Below are positions 1 to 13,505 of a DNA stretch of 64,000 nt, piece after piece; position 1 is the first letter of the stretch, and every line of letters starts with the position of its first letter. The position numbers and the translations under genes were made by a program. A model generated the notes under the pieces. It worked only from the letters and a program-made list of their open reading frames with translations, searched no databases and was not told the DNA's origin. This stretch comes from Bombyx mori (lineage: Eukaryota; Arthropoda; Insecta; Lepidoptera; Bombycidae). The stretch lies in assembly GCF_030269925.1 (NCBI RefSeq), contig NC_085107.1:12090001-12154000 (forward strand), read 5' to 3'.

Positions 1-1375
1 ATTCCCCTTTGTATTTATATTTATGGATAGCGCATAAAGTGAGTGTAGACATTAGTATCGGGACGAGTACGTTTGTACCTTGGGTTCTTTTTACCCCGGT
101 GTCGTGTGCCGGCACTCGGTACGCTCGTGGCGCAAACATCGTCCTCTCTAATTTGTTTGCCACAACCGTGTGCCTTCCAGTTTACGCTCGCCAAATGTGC
201 CGGTAACACTGGTGCGGAGTCAGATCGATTGATATTTGATTATCTATGCGACATTTTATCGGAGATCCATTTTGTTGACTTCAAAGCATCTGTGACTTAG
301 TACCTGTAACGGTAGTGTGGTTTGAATTCGGAGTTAATATACGCCTCATACGCGTAAAAAAAATGTTTGACGATGAACGATAGCATTGTTTTATAAAAAA
401 TAATAGTTCTGAGGCTACTCAGAACGAGTAGAGGGTATTTAAGGCGTCAAGCCAGTTACCATTATACTATTTCTGACATGAGGCAGATAACTTTTAGGCA
501 ATTCGGGTCTCAAGTTGTGGCGGCATTTATATAATGTTTCATGTACGCTTCAGCAATCGGATAAAATCCGTCATGATCTTTTGTTCGTCAATCATTAAAA
601 ATAATACTTGATTGTTGTATTTTTTGATTATAATTTTGGATTCACTTACGAATTTTGACTTACTTTTCATTTTTCTTATTCGTAAATTATTTTTAAGCTG
701 AACTAACGGTTTTCTTTCTCTTTAAATACATGCCTGGTTCATTACTAATTTTATCTTTCAAATTACACATAATTATTTAATCGATTTACGTATGAAATGA
801 AATTATGGGAAAGTGTTTTCATTCATAAAATACTTTATCTGAGTACGCCTCTGTATCGGTGCACAGGTTAAACGAATGCTGTTTGTGCGATTTTATTATG
901 AGTTTCGTTTTGAGCACCTCCGCGGAGACCTACAATTTTTGGTGCTGTATTCATAACCGAAATATGTGAAGTTCGTTCGGGTCTTGTTCGAAAATTTTAA
1001 TTAAAATGTTATATTTATTATGACGTTATTTAGTTGGGTCATTATATGTTAGTTTTGAAAGAGATCCGAGGAGAAAATTTCTAAAGAACAACTCTCCTTC
1101 GTAAATTATTTATAAAACCACGCTTTTTAAACCTAAATTGAGATAATATGTATATACAAATAAGTTTAACAATACGTGACAGCACCTTTTTCATCGGTTT
1201 GTATTTCTCACAGTACCTACTTTTTTTTATCAGTTTGCTGCTAACTATTCGCATTCTTAATACTTACTTTTTATTTGTAAAAAATGCTCGGCTTATCTGT
1301 TATTAGAATAAATACTAAAATAACAAAATGCAATTCATATAATTAATCAAAAATTTGATGCTGTCTATGCTTATT
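1..1375. other. No gene recognised
   Basis: The first 300 bp are richer in GC, with short overlapping ORFs on both strands (up to 75 codons) that I cannot link to a family or to a Ddr exon by phase. The rest is AT-rich and without pattern. Confidence 0.4.
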
Positions 1376-1735
1376 GGTCGATTTCATTCCCGATCCTGCG
1401 AAGCGAATGGAAAACAATCGACGTCGCCCAAAACACGTCATTTCGGATTCTCCTGATCCACTAACGGTGCTTTTAGGTACCTCAAGCATCGGTCATCGTT
1501 CTCGTCGAACCCGTCGCTTGCGACGAAGGGCTCGGCGAGTAAATTAACCCACAGACACAGCCCACTGAGTTTCTTGCCGGTTCTTCTCAGTGGGTCGCGT
1601 TTCCGATCCGGTGGTAGATTCTGCGAAGCACGGCTCTTGCTAGGGTTCGTGTTAGCAACGTCATCAGATTTGAGCCCCGTGAGCTATTTCGGCGAATCTA
1701 GAATCTAGAACCTCGAGGTTACTGGAATACGTAGG
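1376..1735 (+). mobile_element. Lepidopteran RTE-like LINE tail or derived SINE fragment
   Basis: Conserved pieces gtttcttgccggttcttctc, agtgggtcgcgtttccgatc and cggtggtagattctgcgaag are recognised as part of a repeat common in moth genomes. The block has higher GC than its flanks. Borders are approximate, and no poly(A) or target-site duplication was found. Confidence 0.5.
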
Positions 1736-2034
1736 GCAAAAAGGTCGATTTTAGATGAAGCTGTTTTCCTGCATTAGTTTTATTTAGTGATACTTACTTG
1801 TTGAAATATCTTAAAAAGCAAATCGAATAGAAACGGATGAGCATCGATGGGTAGTTCAACGAGGCGAGGAAACTTAGTTGATTGGAGGGACACTTGACGA
1901 AAAAGTTTGTATTGCTTTCACATTAAGGGAGCTTAACCAAGGAGGGCCCTTGAATACCAACTACCAAAGTATTTCAGGGCAAATACAATATTGAAATCAT
2001 TTGCTACGAGGGGATCGTGGCTGTATATATTTAT

Positions 2035-2772
2035 TTTGCACCATAGCCGTGTGGTGCCGGTAGAATAGCATCACCTCATATCTTCCCGTGGGTATTGTAG
2101 AAGGAGATTAAAGGTGTGTGAAAAAGTACTGAACCTCTGTAACTTTTCCACCATACTGTTCCGAATCTTTCTCCAACCGTAACGGTCTCCATTCCACTGT
2201 CTAGAAAGATAAGGATGAGTATGTGCACCTGTGTCTGGCGTGTACACTTGTGCACGTTAATATATCCTGCACAACAGACCGCAAAAGACTTCGATTACAG
2301 TTTATTCCTACGGCGACGGGAGGAGGTAGAGAGGCTTGACGTGATGACGTTGGCCTTTGTCTGACTACTAGACGTTGGTGGTTTTAAGGGTATAGTATAC
2401 ATCGTGGTCCCTTCCGTTCTGAATTGTGGTGACAAAACCGCTCTATTTAGGGAGGCACTGCTTTACTGGTTCAGCCGGGAACAGGGTTAGAAAAGGTGCC
2501 CTAAACAAATGCTCACTGCGACACATAAGAAGGATAGCAACCGTGGCTGCCTCCGCATCTAAAGTTCACTATCCACGTTACTGACGTTTGACGCGTGGAA
2601 TGTGCGTACGCTTCATGACCGCGAGCCAAGTGCCTGTCCCGGGCCTAAAACTGCCATTGTAGCTAGAAAGCTTCATCGCTATGATATCGATGTGGCTGTA
2701 CTCAGCGAATCTCATCTTCCCGATGAAGGGAAGCTGGTAGAATACAGTGGCGGGTATGCTTCATTGTATTAA
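2035..2772 (+). pseudogene. LINE 5' fragment with APE-type endonuclease start
   Basis: The reading frame 2581-2772 gives WNVRTLHD, KTAIVARKLHRYDIDVAVLSE and GKLVEYSGGY, then a stop. This is the N-terminal part of an apurinic-type LINE endonuclease, with the Asn of WNVRTL and the Glu of LSE at the expected catalytic spacing. The DNA before it (gtggtgccggtagaatagca, cttcccgtgggtattgtag) resembles a LINE 5' UTR often seen in Lepidoptera. The rest of the element is absent. It is not obviously from the same family as the RT at 62 kb. Confidence 0.65.
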
Positions 2773-5700
2773 TATTACATATGAACTAAAAGTACGCCCG
2801 TCTTGTGCTATGCCTTACGACTATTATAACGGTGTGCTCAGCTGCCCACATGGTGCGGGAACGCTTAGGAATAAGATCGGTTATGTAAGCCACACACGAG
2901 CACAATATGATAATTATAATCGGAGTTGAAGAGAAATCGGCCATGGAGTATTGGTACTGGGCAGCGTTTGTTATTTGAATGTATGAAGCCATAATGTATG
3001 AACAATGCAATGTACTTTAGGTTAAAAAATCAATCAAATGTATTTCATATGGCTAAATATTGTAAGAAATAACAAAGTTTAAGAATAATTTATCAACTAT
3101 CGAACGCTGTGTATATTAATTAGAATGAAAATGATATTATGTCAGCAGCGTTATGTCGAGATATTAGCCACCAAATCTCAATGTTATTTCGGAAATTCCT
3201 ATCGAAAAAGTCGAAATGAAGATAAAAAATGTGAATAGTCATTCTTTGATTAATTTCAATAGCTCAGCTGGAAAACTTTTTTGCGATCCAGTTTTATCGG
3301 AACTTTTAATAAGATCGCAGGTGCGATTTGGACCAGATTGGCTTCAACAAAGACACGTACAAAGTTTTATTAACTCAATGATAAAAAATATTCAAGGTTA
3401 ATCTTGCATAATCTGCAAATTATATTTATTATCATAAAATTATTCTTATATTATTCTATATGATATTAAGCGCTATATAGTATTAATACTATGAGTTTGT
3501 CTGGCCTCGAGTACCTTGAAGTCAGCCATCTTTGTGTTCTACATTCCGTAAATTAGTCAAAAAAGCCCAATTTGTATTCCCAAATCTACAACTGCAATTG
3601 ATGTCTTTCAAGGAGCTCGTGTTCGTATTCCGTATTCCGAGTGTAAAACTAATGTCCTGCACTGAGCCGGTTCGTTACAATGGTATCACGAGTACGTAAT
3701 TGGAGTTAAAGAGCGGAGGGCGCGTAATCAACGGATCGGGCCCCGTAGTTATAAATCGTGCCGATGTGGAGCGAACCGAGTTATTCGGCCGTGGCGATGT
3801 TGAAACGTGAATATTGAAATTTTTTACAGATTTTTGTCGGCTTTCATAATGATGACGATAAATGAAACTATTAGTATAGCAATTAAGAATCGATTCATTT
3901 TTGATGTCATGTAACAAATAAAAATAGTTTAAAAAATTCTAACAAAATACGCTTTTATAGAAAATCCAACTAAAAATAGAAAATAAACTTTAATAAATTT
4001 GAATTAAAAATAGTGTAAGAAAAAATGATTTTATTGTAAAAAAAGCGTGGGATTTCAAATTTCGAGTTAATCCGACGTTTTGAAGGGGGGTCAAAATCAT
4101 GTTCAAAGATTCCGTTACAAAAATACATACGTCTGAAGCAAATAAAAGCGTATTAAAAAAAAGAGCGCGTTTTCATGTCGTCTATTTCGTCGAATAGAAA
4201 TTTTGCAAATAATTTAGTTAGCTTACTCCATTGAAGTAGCTTAAATTTTTTGTTCTGATTCTTTATTCGAATTGGTAACTTAAATCGAATAGATTTCTAC
4301 CCCTCGATATAGTATCGAATTAACCTAAGTTGTTTTTAAATTAAAGATAGATTTATTTTTGATTGAAAAATATGTTGTAAAATATTTAAAGAATAGACAA
4401 GAAAACAAAGTAAACTGATTTCTATATTTCGTTCCTCATACTCGAACACAAACACAACGTACGTTCTATTTTAAAATCCTTTTTTAGTCTAAACAGGAGA
4501 GTAATATGTTTCGATCCGTTGTTTTGTTTTCATTGGATTAAAAAAGTACGTCTGCATCTAACCGTGTTTACCTTTGTCCTTGTTATTGAAAAAAAAAAAA
4601 AAAAAAAAAAAACAAGTACCGTTCTGACAGATTGCTGAATTGGAAACGATATCCTCGCAAATAAACTGATGATATATGCGTTTCAATTTTGGTGTTTTCC
4701 TTTGTAGTAAGGATTTGCTTTGAGATTTGTCTTTGTGAAAACACATTTAGTAGTAAATCGAAATAGCAAAAAAACTTTAATTATGTTACCGATGTTTTGT
4801 TTTTGTAAAGTGTTCTGTATTGAATTTTATTCTTTAGTGTATTAAAAGCTACATTAACAGAATTAAAAAGAGAGTGAAGATAAGTAGTTTCTAAGTGAAA
4901 GGACTTAAAGATAAATTGATGTTGAAAGACGAATACCGCTGTCACGAGATTGTCATTAAAAATATAATTTCAGTAGAAGCATATTCTGTTTATAATTAGT
5001 TAAAAATGCAGCATTTTGATTGTTGTCTGCAACAATTTGATACTTTGATTAATTATGTAATTTGATGTAAAAGCTTGATAAACGAGAAAGGGCAGCGCAC
5101 TCCGAAAAAAAAAAAAAAACTTGGAGATACATTTCGATTAAAACTCAATAGAATTAATAAATAAGTATAGCTGATAATTTAGGTACTGAGATGGATTCAC
5201 ACATTACTATTGAGTGGTCTGTTAAGTTTCTAGCCAAGAAAAACTTTTCACATCAGCAAAATTTAGAACATAGAAGATCCTAAATGTACAATGAAAAGAA
5301 AGAGAAAACTAATCAGCACAATCTCTTGTAGACTTCTTTACGTAACACACCAGAGTATATGTATTCTTACAGAAATCTGGTGGATTTGTTTAGAGACAGA
5401 AGAGAAAAAATCGGTATACAAATTTGCCGCACGTAAAATCTGCCTCCCTAGGCTCAGACTTACTGTACTTGCATGTTATGATAAGGTTATAATTTAGAAT
5501 GATAGTCCAAATTCTACGAGTCTTACAAATTTATTCTGTTAATTTTCATTATCAGCACGACTAGGAGCAGACTAAAACTTTTTTCCATTTTCATTGGAAT
5601 ATTTTTTTAATTCAATCGCTTTAGGTACGTATCTTCAAATTTTAGAAATCGAACATGAATGTTATGCAATTAATCGTGTTAAGTCAAGTAATAGTAGGAA

Positions 5701-6067
5701 CCGGGACGGGTCAGTGAGTTCGTTCAAAGCAAATCGTGGCGTTCGACAGCTGCGGTCGCCTTACGTTTGTTCAGCTAGTTTCAGTTTATTTACCACGAAC
5801 AAACTTGGATGGCTCGAGCATCGTACGGGATAATAAACACGTTCAATTAAAACGGTCGTCTATTGCCTTAACCTTAAAGGTTAAGGTCGTTTATCAACGT
5901 TTCTTAGTTCTTATATGTCAAAATTTAATGGGACTTAATGGATTTATTATACATAATGCATATAGCTATTTTGGGATACGATTTCATTAGGTACTTGCTC
6001 TTAAGTATTGTACGCTTAAAAAAACACAATAAATATACAAACAAATCAATAAAATACGACGAAGCAT
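2773..6067. other. AT-rich DNA without recognised gene
   Basis: Contains A-runs near 4588-4611 and 5105-5119 and short chance ORFs. No splice-bounded exon with family similarity was seen. Confidence 0.5.
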
Positions 6068-6304
6068 TTTATTGCTTAGATGGGTGGACGAGATCACCAG
6101 CCCACCTGGTGTTAAGTGGTTACTGGAGCCCATAGACATCTACAATGTAAATGCCGCCACCCACCTCGAGATATGAGTTCTAAGGTTTGAGTATAGTTAC
6201 AACGGCTGTCCCACCCTTCAAACCGAAAACCAATTACTGCTTCAAGGCAGAAATAGGCGGGGTGGTGGTACCTACACGGAGTCCAAGAGGTCCTACCACT
6301 TGTA
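6068..6304 (-). repeat. Bm1 SINE, headless form
   Basis: Reverse copy from attgcttagatgggtggacg to aggtcctaccactt, with some divergence (cagcccacctggtgttaagt kept). Confidence 0.88.
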
Positions 6305-6704
6305 AAAAGGGTCAATATTTATTTTTCGTGCTTTAACAAAGTGCTTCTAAATTTGTAACGCAAGCAAATAAAGCATATATTTGACTTTTGTTTTTATAAA
6401 TTTACATCCTTTACAAATTAATATAAATCGAGCAATGAGAATGGAATAAATTGCATAAAAAGCAAATATGCTTAGTGGTAGGCAGATGTGAATTATGACC
6501 AATTATATCTGCTGTTGAAGTGCTTGCAGCGCGACTAAATAATAAATTATTAATGAGAACTTCGCGGTAGAATCGCTTGTGGTGGCTGTAAATGAAAAAA
6601 AAACCAGATATATACGTAAATCTGTTATAAAAAAGCGATGAAGTGTACCCTGATTAAAGATATACAATGTCGAGTGTAGTATGTACAATGTAGTGTGTAT
6701 AATG

Positions 6705-6927
6705 TAGGTGGTAGGACCTCTTGAGTCCGCACGGGTAGCTACCATGACTTTGCCTATTTATGCCGTGAAGCAGTAATGCGTTTCGGTTTGAAGGATGGGA
6801 CAGCCGTTGTAACTATACTGAGACCTTAGAACTTATATCTCAAGGCGGGTAGCGCATATACGTTGTAGAAACCACTTAACACCAGGTGGGCTGTGAGCTC
6901 GTCCACCCATCTAAGCAATAAAAAAAC
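6705..6927 (+). repeat. Bm1 SINE, headless form
   Basis: taggtggtaggacctcttga through ctaagcaataaaaaaa. Lacks about 20 bp at atctatgggctccag. Confidence 0.88.
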
Positions 6928-7249
6928 AGTAGCGATGTCATGCGCCATCATAATTTGATCCGCGGATAGATAATTATTTTTTAAAGTTTTTTCGTATTTA
7001 ACAATCTCAAATTATATAGTCATCTCTTAATTATAATCACATCGGTAGAGCATCTCTATTATCTAGAGCAGACTGATCCGCAATGTGTTTCCAGAACTAA
7101 TTCTCGCTACGTACTTTTTGCCTCTACATGTAACGATGTTTGATAATATTCGAATTGGCTTATTAAATTATAATCACACATTGTTTCACTCATCTAAAAC
7201 GAACGCATCTTCTCTACATTAAACGAGGTCTTCGACTCTACCCGCAATC

Positions 7250-7492
7250 TCTATATATAAAAATGAATTGCTGTTCGTTAGTCTCGCTAAAACTCAAGAA
7301 CGGCTGGACCGATTTGGCTAATTTTGGTCTTGAATTATTCGTAAAAGTCCAGGGAAGGTTTAAAATGTGAGAAAATAAAAAAAGCTCGGAATTATATAAA
7401 AACAAACAATTTTGTTTTTCCTTTGATGTGTCCCCTTGATGTGTCTTTTATTTATCGATTGAGGCACTACGAAGTCTGCCCGGTCAGCTAGT
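7250..7492 (+). mobile_element. Non-autonomous Helitron (tctatatataaaaatgaattg family)
   Basis: tctatatataaaaatgaat at the left, aaaactcaagaacggctgga in the core, ttatcgattgaggcactac and cggtcagCTAGT at the right, followed by T. Confidence 0.8.
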
Positions 7493-8094
7493 TTGTTCAT
7501 AAATTATATTAAATATTAATACATTGCGTGCTGTATTTGTGAGTAGATTGCACGCAATGCAGTATAGCGGTTACAAAACCTCGACTCCTTGTCTTAAAGT
7601 GATACTCAAACACGACCACATACACCAATCGAATTAGGTCCTTTCGAGAGCACTTCTATAAGCCATTTAAGTACTAAGCAATCTAAATGACTATTTTATC
7701 ACTGTTTTATGGTTGATACGTATTTGTTTTATAGTTTCTGGTGTCGGCTTTCAGTCGTATAGTTGTGTGGGAGTGTCTGGACGTGTTTGAGAGTAGTTCC
7801 ACTAACACACGCTCTTTTGTTTAGTTTATCGCTAACATTATTAAAAATACTGCGTTACAAACAACAAAAAATCAAAGTCGCTTAATTTTAATAGCTCACT
7901 TTACGTGGTGTATGATGTAGAGTCTTAAATGTTAAGTGTATATATTATTTAAGTTCAATACTAGTAGGGAATAGTCCTAAAACCTTATCGAACCAAAATT
8001 CATTCAACAACCATTACATAATTTTTGTTTTTGATATCACTTCTTAATTATCATCAATTATGTTATGTTTATGTATTCTATTTTTACTGGTGGT

Positions 8095-8328
8095 AGGGAA
8101 CCTTGTGAGTCCGCGCGGGTAGGTACCCCCAGCCTGCCTATTTCTGTCGTGAAGCAGTGATGCGTTTCGGTTTGAGGGTGGGGCAGCCGTTGTAAGTATA
8201 GTGAGATCTTGGAACTTATATCTCGAGGTGGGTGGCGCATTTACGTTGTAGATGTCTATGGGCTACAGTAACCACTTAACACCAGGTGGACTGTGAGCTC
8301 GTCTACCCATTTAAGCAATAAAAAAAAA
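8095..8328 (+). repeat. Bm1 SINE, headless form
   Basis: tactggtggtagggaacctt through taagcaataaaaaaaa. Starts at the common internal point. Confidence 0.9.
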
Positions 8329-9039
8329 TTAATGTTTAGGTCTGTTATTATGTATTTATTGAAGTTACAACTAATCGTAACTATGATTTTTCTGAAATAA
8401 TCGAGGTAGTAGGTATTTTGAGTAACTTATCATTTGTAAACATTTACGATACGCATCTACCAAAAATACATTAAGTCGTTTAGTTTGCTTGTGTATCGTA
8501 ATTTTCGCGAAATTAAAAGTAAACAAGGGTTATTCGGCTATGAATAACAATAGTACGCGAATAACTCTGTGTGTTTAGTGAACTTTAGAACTAACTTTAT
8601 CAAGCAATTGATAGTGATTAATAATCTTTGATACTTATTGTTTTGAAACAAGGTCTCAATTGGTAAATCAATGTATAGTATAATAGGCAATTATAAATAA
8701 TTTTAATAATAAACAACACATACTCGTAATTTGCCTGTTTATGTTATTGTTTTTAGTATAATATAATTATTGTAATCACTATTATATTCCTGCGCAATAA
8801 TTACACAATATCAAATTTCATTAATAACTAATTATTTCCAAAGAAGTGCTCAAATATACTGTAACGAAACTGAGTTTCTGTTACTTTACATACATATGTA
8901 TGTACCTGAATGTATTATATTTTCCGAGTGGTTAGAAATTTGAGCTAAATTGAAGACTTCAGTATTGCATCTGCGTTACACTAATAACTGTGATATGATA
9001 ACTGGTGCGATATCAGTATTGAGTTTTAAGCTTTTAGCT

Positions 9040-9423
9040 TTTATCGCGGGCTTTGAGCGCGGCGAACGAATCAAGAAATACCGTAACGAAAATACAACCT
9101 AACGCCCCCTACTTCGTCTATAATATAGCTCGTGTTCAACACATTCACACGTTGCGCTTGTGTAGTGTTTGTGAATAAGCACGCGGCGTGACGTTGCACT
9201 GCATGCGCATCATGAAAAGTCTGTCCATCTCTCTCTCGCGCGGTCTAGCTTATGAGTGTGAAGGGGACAGTTAATGTTTTGCTTTTGTTAATGTTTATAA
9301 ATATAGCGTGGTCTTTTTTTATTATTGTTTTAATATTAAATTATTATTGTCTAATTATAGTTGCATAAGTTTATAAAAAATGCTATGCAATAGCTTTACC
9401 GCGGCAGTCCCCAAGTGTCACAC
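9040..9423 (+). repeat. Dispersed 380-bp repeat, copy 1
   Basis: ttatcgcgggctttgagcgc, aacacattcacacgttgcgc, catgcgcatcatgaaaagtc and gaaggggacagttaatgttt through aatagctttaccgcggcagt. About 90 percent alike by eye to 19751-20125. Class unknown. Confidence 0.75.
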
Positions 9424-11044
9424 CTTTTTTATTGTTATTTTAATGTAGTATTTTCCATTGTATGTAATGTAATAATATTAATAATTATCCCCTGAGTGAG
9501 AGTAAAAGTGTATTGCCTAAATTGCCGGAATGCTCTGACGAACTTATTGATAATCGTTATAAATCTAGCAATACTGGATTACGTAGCCATATAATATGTA
9601 CATCCCTACGTCGTAGGCTACCGTAGACAGTGGGCGTAGACATGGAATATTTGGAATAAATATGCTTTTATTATCATAGCATTGTTATTATAAATGTGAG
9701 AATAGTTTTATGTGATTGTAAATTAATAGAAAGTTAGTAACAACGGTCTGTATAGTCCAGAGAGATAGCTATGAAACATGGTGACAACTCACCATTAGTA
9801 GATCGTAGGGACGGCTTCCTGTTAATAATACAATTTTCAATATATGTAATTAGACTTTAAAATATTTTTACTGCTCAATCTCTCATTTATTACTGTCCGT
9901 ATTATAATTTTCAACGCTTAATAATAAATACTTTATAGCTTTCTTGGTAGCATACGTTTTAATTTTCAAACTCAACATTTAGCCTTTAGATTTTGAATCG
10001 TAATGGTAGATAAATAAACGAAATCTAGAGTAACTAACCAAAGCCACGTATTTGAAGCCGAGAGACGGTATAATGATGCCTTTGTCGTGATCTAATGCAA
10101 ACCAGGGCTCGTCGAGGATAATAGTGAGCAGACAAAGACATTCTGGTGAGGCGAAACTAACGCGAGTTAGACTTGTCACCTCATCGCGACTAGGGTTCTC
10201 ATTACTGTATACACACGAAGAGTAAATTTAAAACCAACAAGAAGTTCAGATACAATGATTATCCTGTTTTTGATAAAACGTGGTGTAATTTTGTTTGTCA
10301 CCAACAAAAACGATCAAAAGAAACGAATTACGTTGGAAGCTAAGAGTACTGTTGTGTTATATCAAAAATAATAATATTTTAACTGAAAAAAGTATTATTA
10401 ACAATACAAAACGTAGCGAGTACAAGCTTTAGCGAGGCCTTTAATTATAATTTATTATTTCCATGTACATAAGTCCGAAAGTACAACGAAATTTCACGAT
10501 CCCCTTGAAATATTACGCTCATCAAATATTTTCAAGCAAATAACAGACGCCTTTGTCCGTTACAAAGACCTATCGAAATGTGATTTCGGATTCAAGAGAA
10601 TTTTCGTTCACCTTTCGGTTTCGTGAAAGGAAATGGTGCATTCAATTCAACGTTGTTCAGCTATTTTCCACTAATGCCATTTGGAGTCTCGTACCTCACG
10701 AAATTTATGACATAGAATATAATATAACCTCACTAAAATTTTATGTTGAGATGCTCAATTGAACTCTTTCCAAAACTAAACAAATTCAAATTTAAATTTT
10801 AATTCCTGAAACTGAGCCGGCTAATGTTATGAGGTTAAGGGTCACGTCGAATTCTTCGATAAGATCGACGAGTATGGTAACTTAAAGTTTTTGCCGCTGC
10901 TAGCGTTAGGACTGATTATGTCTAATAGGACTGAAAGTGGATCAGCTAGGTTCATCAGGATCTGTCTAGGACATCAAAGGTGGTACCGGATCAGATCTGT
11001 CGTTAGTGGCAGCCACGATAAGAGCTTTGGATTTTTTACAGAGC
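9424..11044. other. AT-rich DNA without recognised gene
   Basis: A minus-strand ORF at 9979-10179 (66 codons) has a plausible composition but no recognised family. 10860-11040 looks like decayed repeat leading into the old Bm1. Confidence 0.4.
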
Positions 11045-11275
11045 GTCTTTTGAGCCTGCACTGGTAGGTACCATCATCCTGCCTATTCCTACCGCGAAAC
11101 AGTGATGCGTTCTGGTCTGGAGAGCAGAGCTGCCGTTGTATCTTAAAATTAAGCCACAGAATTCATGTCTCAAGGTGGGTGGCGGAATTTAAGTTGTTGA
11201 CGTCTCTGAGATCCGGTGAACATTTAGTGGTAGATGAGCAGTGAGCTCCTTTAACTGTCAAAGTAATAAAAAATT
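11045..11275 (+). repeat. Bm1 SINE, old diverged copy
   Basis: cactggtaggtaccatcatc, ctcaaggtgggtggcggaat and cagtgagctcc are still recognisable, with many substitutions. Confidence 0.7.
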
Positions 11276-11847
11276 GGGTTGAAGTGTCACACTGCTGTTG
11301 AGAAGAACCGCTTTGACATTGTCTTCATAAACTGACGGATTGGGTTGAGAGGTACAGTGAAGTTGTATTTTTCTTACCTCCAACGGGTAACCTAAGGACA
11401 TTTGAAGAGGGTCCACGAGTCGCGCGAGTGAACATCACAATCGCATGAATCATGATAGGCGAATGCATATTTGGTGGAATCTCGTCTTATTACGAATGGC
11501 CACTATTTATTGAAAATACGGCATAAGACATCTATTAAGCCTTAATACGTAAGCCTTACGTAATATATTAAGTCTTAAATTAAAATTATCTGTCATCCCT
11601 TAACGCAGTTTCCAAGTATTCCATTGTCTTTGACGAAGCGATATCTGTGGAACAAAGTTAGATGCGGTTGTACCGCGGTGCACCGCTGCATTGAAATTCC
11701 CAGAAAGTTCGATATATACCCAGTTTTGAACCATCGCTTACGTACCCCGCCTAACAGTTAACTTGAAATTAATTGCTCGTTTCTATTCTCAGGTTTGTTA
11801 ATTTTATATTGCGTTGTGAAAGTAATTTGAATTGTTTTATTTTTATT

Positions 11848-12166
11848 GGAATGAAGTTCCTTATGGGACGATGCAGAGGGGTACCCTAACCGGAAAAAAA
11901 ACGTCCGTAACGTAAGATTTTTATGAGTAATGCACACAGTGTATGACTTAATTTTGTAATAACGTACAAAAAATAACATATTCATTATATATTTTTTATA
12001 AATCATTGTGAATAAAATAAAGTTGATTGATAACTTTGTAAAGTAGTTTTTATTTTATTTTTATCAATAAAAAATGATAATAAAAAATGTATACCCGAAT
12101 AATTATTTTCTTTATACCTCGAATAGAACTTAAAATTCATATTTTTATAATAAAGAACTTCGTTCC
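11848..12166. mobile_element. Foldback DNA element, subfamily A
   Basis: Ends ggaatgaagttccttatg and aagaacttcgttcc are inverted. The core contains ggtaccctaaccgg, acgtccgtaacgtaagattt and an AT-rich centre with acaaagttatcaat-like sequence in reverse. The longest frames inside are not convincing as genes. Confidence 0.7.
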
Positions 12167-13070
12167 TATCCGGTGTCCAACGATACCGCACATCTTTTTT
12201 TTTATTTGCCTCTTCGTGATATGAAAAATTGGTATTAGATTAGTTAAACCTTGAACTAGAAGCATATTTCCAAAAAAAAAACGCGACAACCTCATTTTAA
12301 TTTGCAGTGTTAATTAACATAGATTACACTACCTACTAACACAGATTATCTACCTGCCGCAGTACCTATACCCAAATCCTAAATACCTGAGTGTACAATC
12401 TAGAGTACAACAATACCAGTACATCGCGTGTCCGATCCAGCTACGTGCTAATTACCGGATATGCACCCAATACCCTTCAGGCAAACATCAGTACGATGAC
12501 TCAATAACGGAACTGTCTATTGCATGAACTGTAATTGCAACCTCTCTTGTTACGCACGGAACAAAGCGGGCCGATGATTGAATTCTGTAATAGATTGCGG
12601 AATTAAATAAGCGAATCGCTTAGCCTCATCATCGGGTCTGATGGGAATGTATTGTTATTTCATTTAGATATAATGAACGTAAGATATCTGATGAGAAAAT
12701 GGTGGATATTGATTCGTTCGAAGACCATTGCTAACGTAAGGCAAAAATGGGAAAAACGCCCACAACACTTGGATGACTGACAGCTTTTTATTATCTTTTA
12801 AAATTTATTAAATTTGAATTAAATAAACGTCATATGGAATGAAAACAAAAGTCATTTAAACCTTATCAAGCCCAAAAGAATAAAGCTTCTGAAATCACGA
12901 TATTAAACAAAATTGGAATGCTTATCCATGGTTTCAACTTATAATCGGTTTTATTGTAGTATAGATTTCTAAGTGATTAGTTTTATGACAGTATTTATTA
13001 AAATAATCGTTGCAATAAGACCCCGAAGAAGCTCTACACAGAAAAATAAAGCCAAATGTCATCAAATGAA

Positions 13071-13505
13071 GTCGTCGTGGCCTAAAGGATAAGACGTCCG
13101 GTGCAATCGTATATAGCGATGCAACGGTGTTCGAATCCCGTAGGCGGGTACCAATTTTTCTAATGAAATACGTACTTGACAATTGTTCACGATTGGCTTC
13201 CACGGTGAAGGAATAACATCGTGTAATAAAAATCAAACCCGCAAAAATTATAAATTGCGTAATTACTGGTGGTAGGACCTCTTGTGAGTCCGCACGGGTA
13301 GGTACCACCACCCCACCTATTTCTGCCGTGAAGCAGTAATGCGTTTCGGTTTGAAGGGTGGCGCAGCCGTCGTAACTTTACTGAGACCTTAGAACTTATA
13401 TCTCAAGGTGTGTGGCACATTTACGTTGTAGATATCTATGGGTTCCAGTAACCACTTAACAGCAGGTGGGCTGTGAGCTCGACTACATACCAGGGCAATA
13501 AAAAT
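13071..13505 (+). repeat. Bm1 SINE, full-length
   Basis: The tRNA-like head starts gtcgtcgtggcctaaaggat with a pol III A-box-like sequence; the B-box-like ggtgttcgaatccc is at 13126-13139. The body (actggtggtaggacctcttg, gtgaagcagtaatgcgtttc, aggtgggctgtgagctcg) and an A-rich aataaa tail follow. About 435 bp, the complete length. Confidence 0.93.

Noticed and set aside
13078..13139. tRNA gene
   Set aside because: A- and B-box-like sequences are part of the Bm1 SINE head; no complete cloverleaf or anticodon arm is evident.
12934..13311. 125-codon minus-strand ORF
   Set aside because: Antisense of the full-length Bm1; similar frames recur in other Bm1 copies (39794, 46269, 52179).
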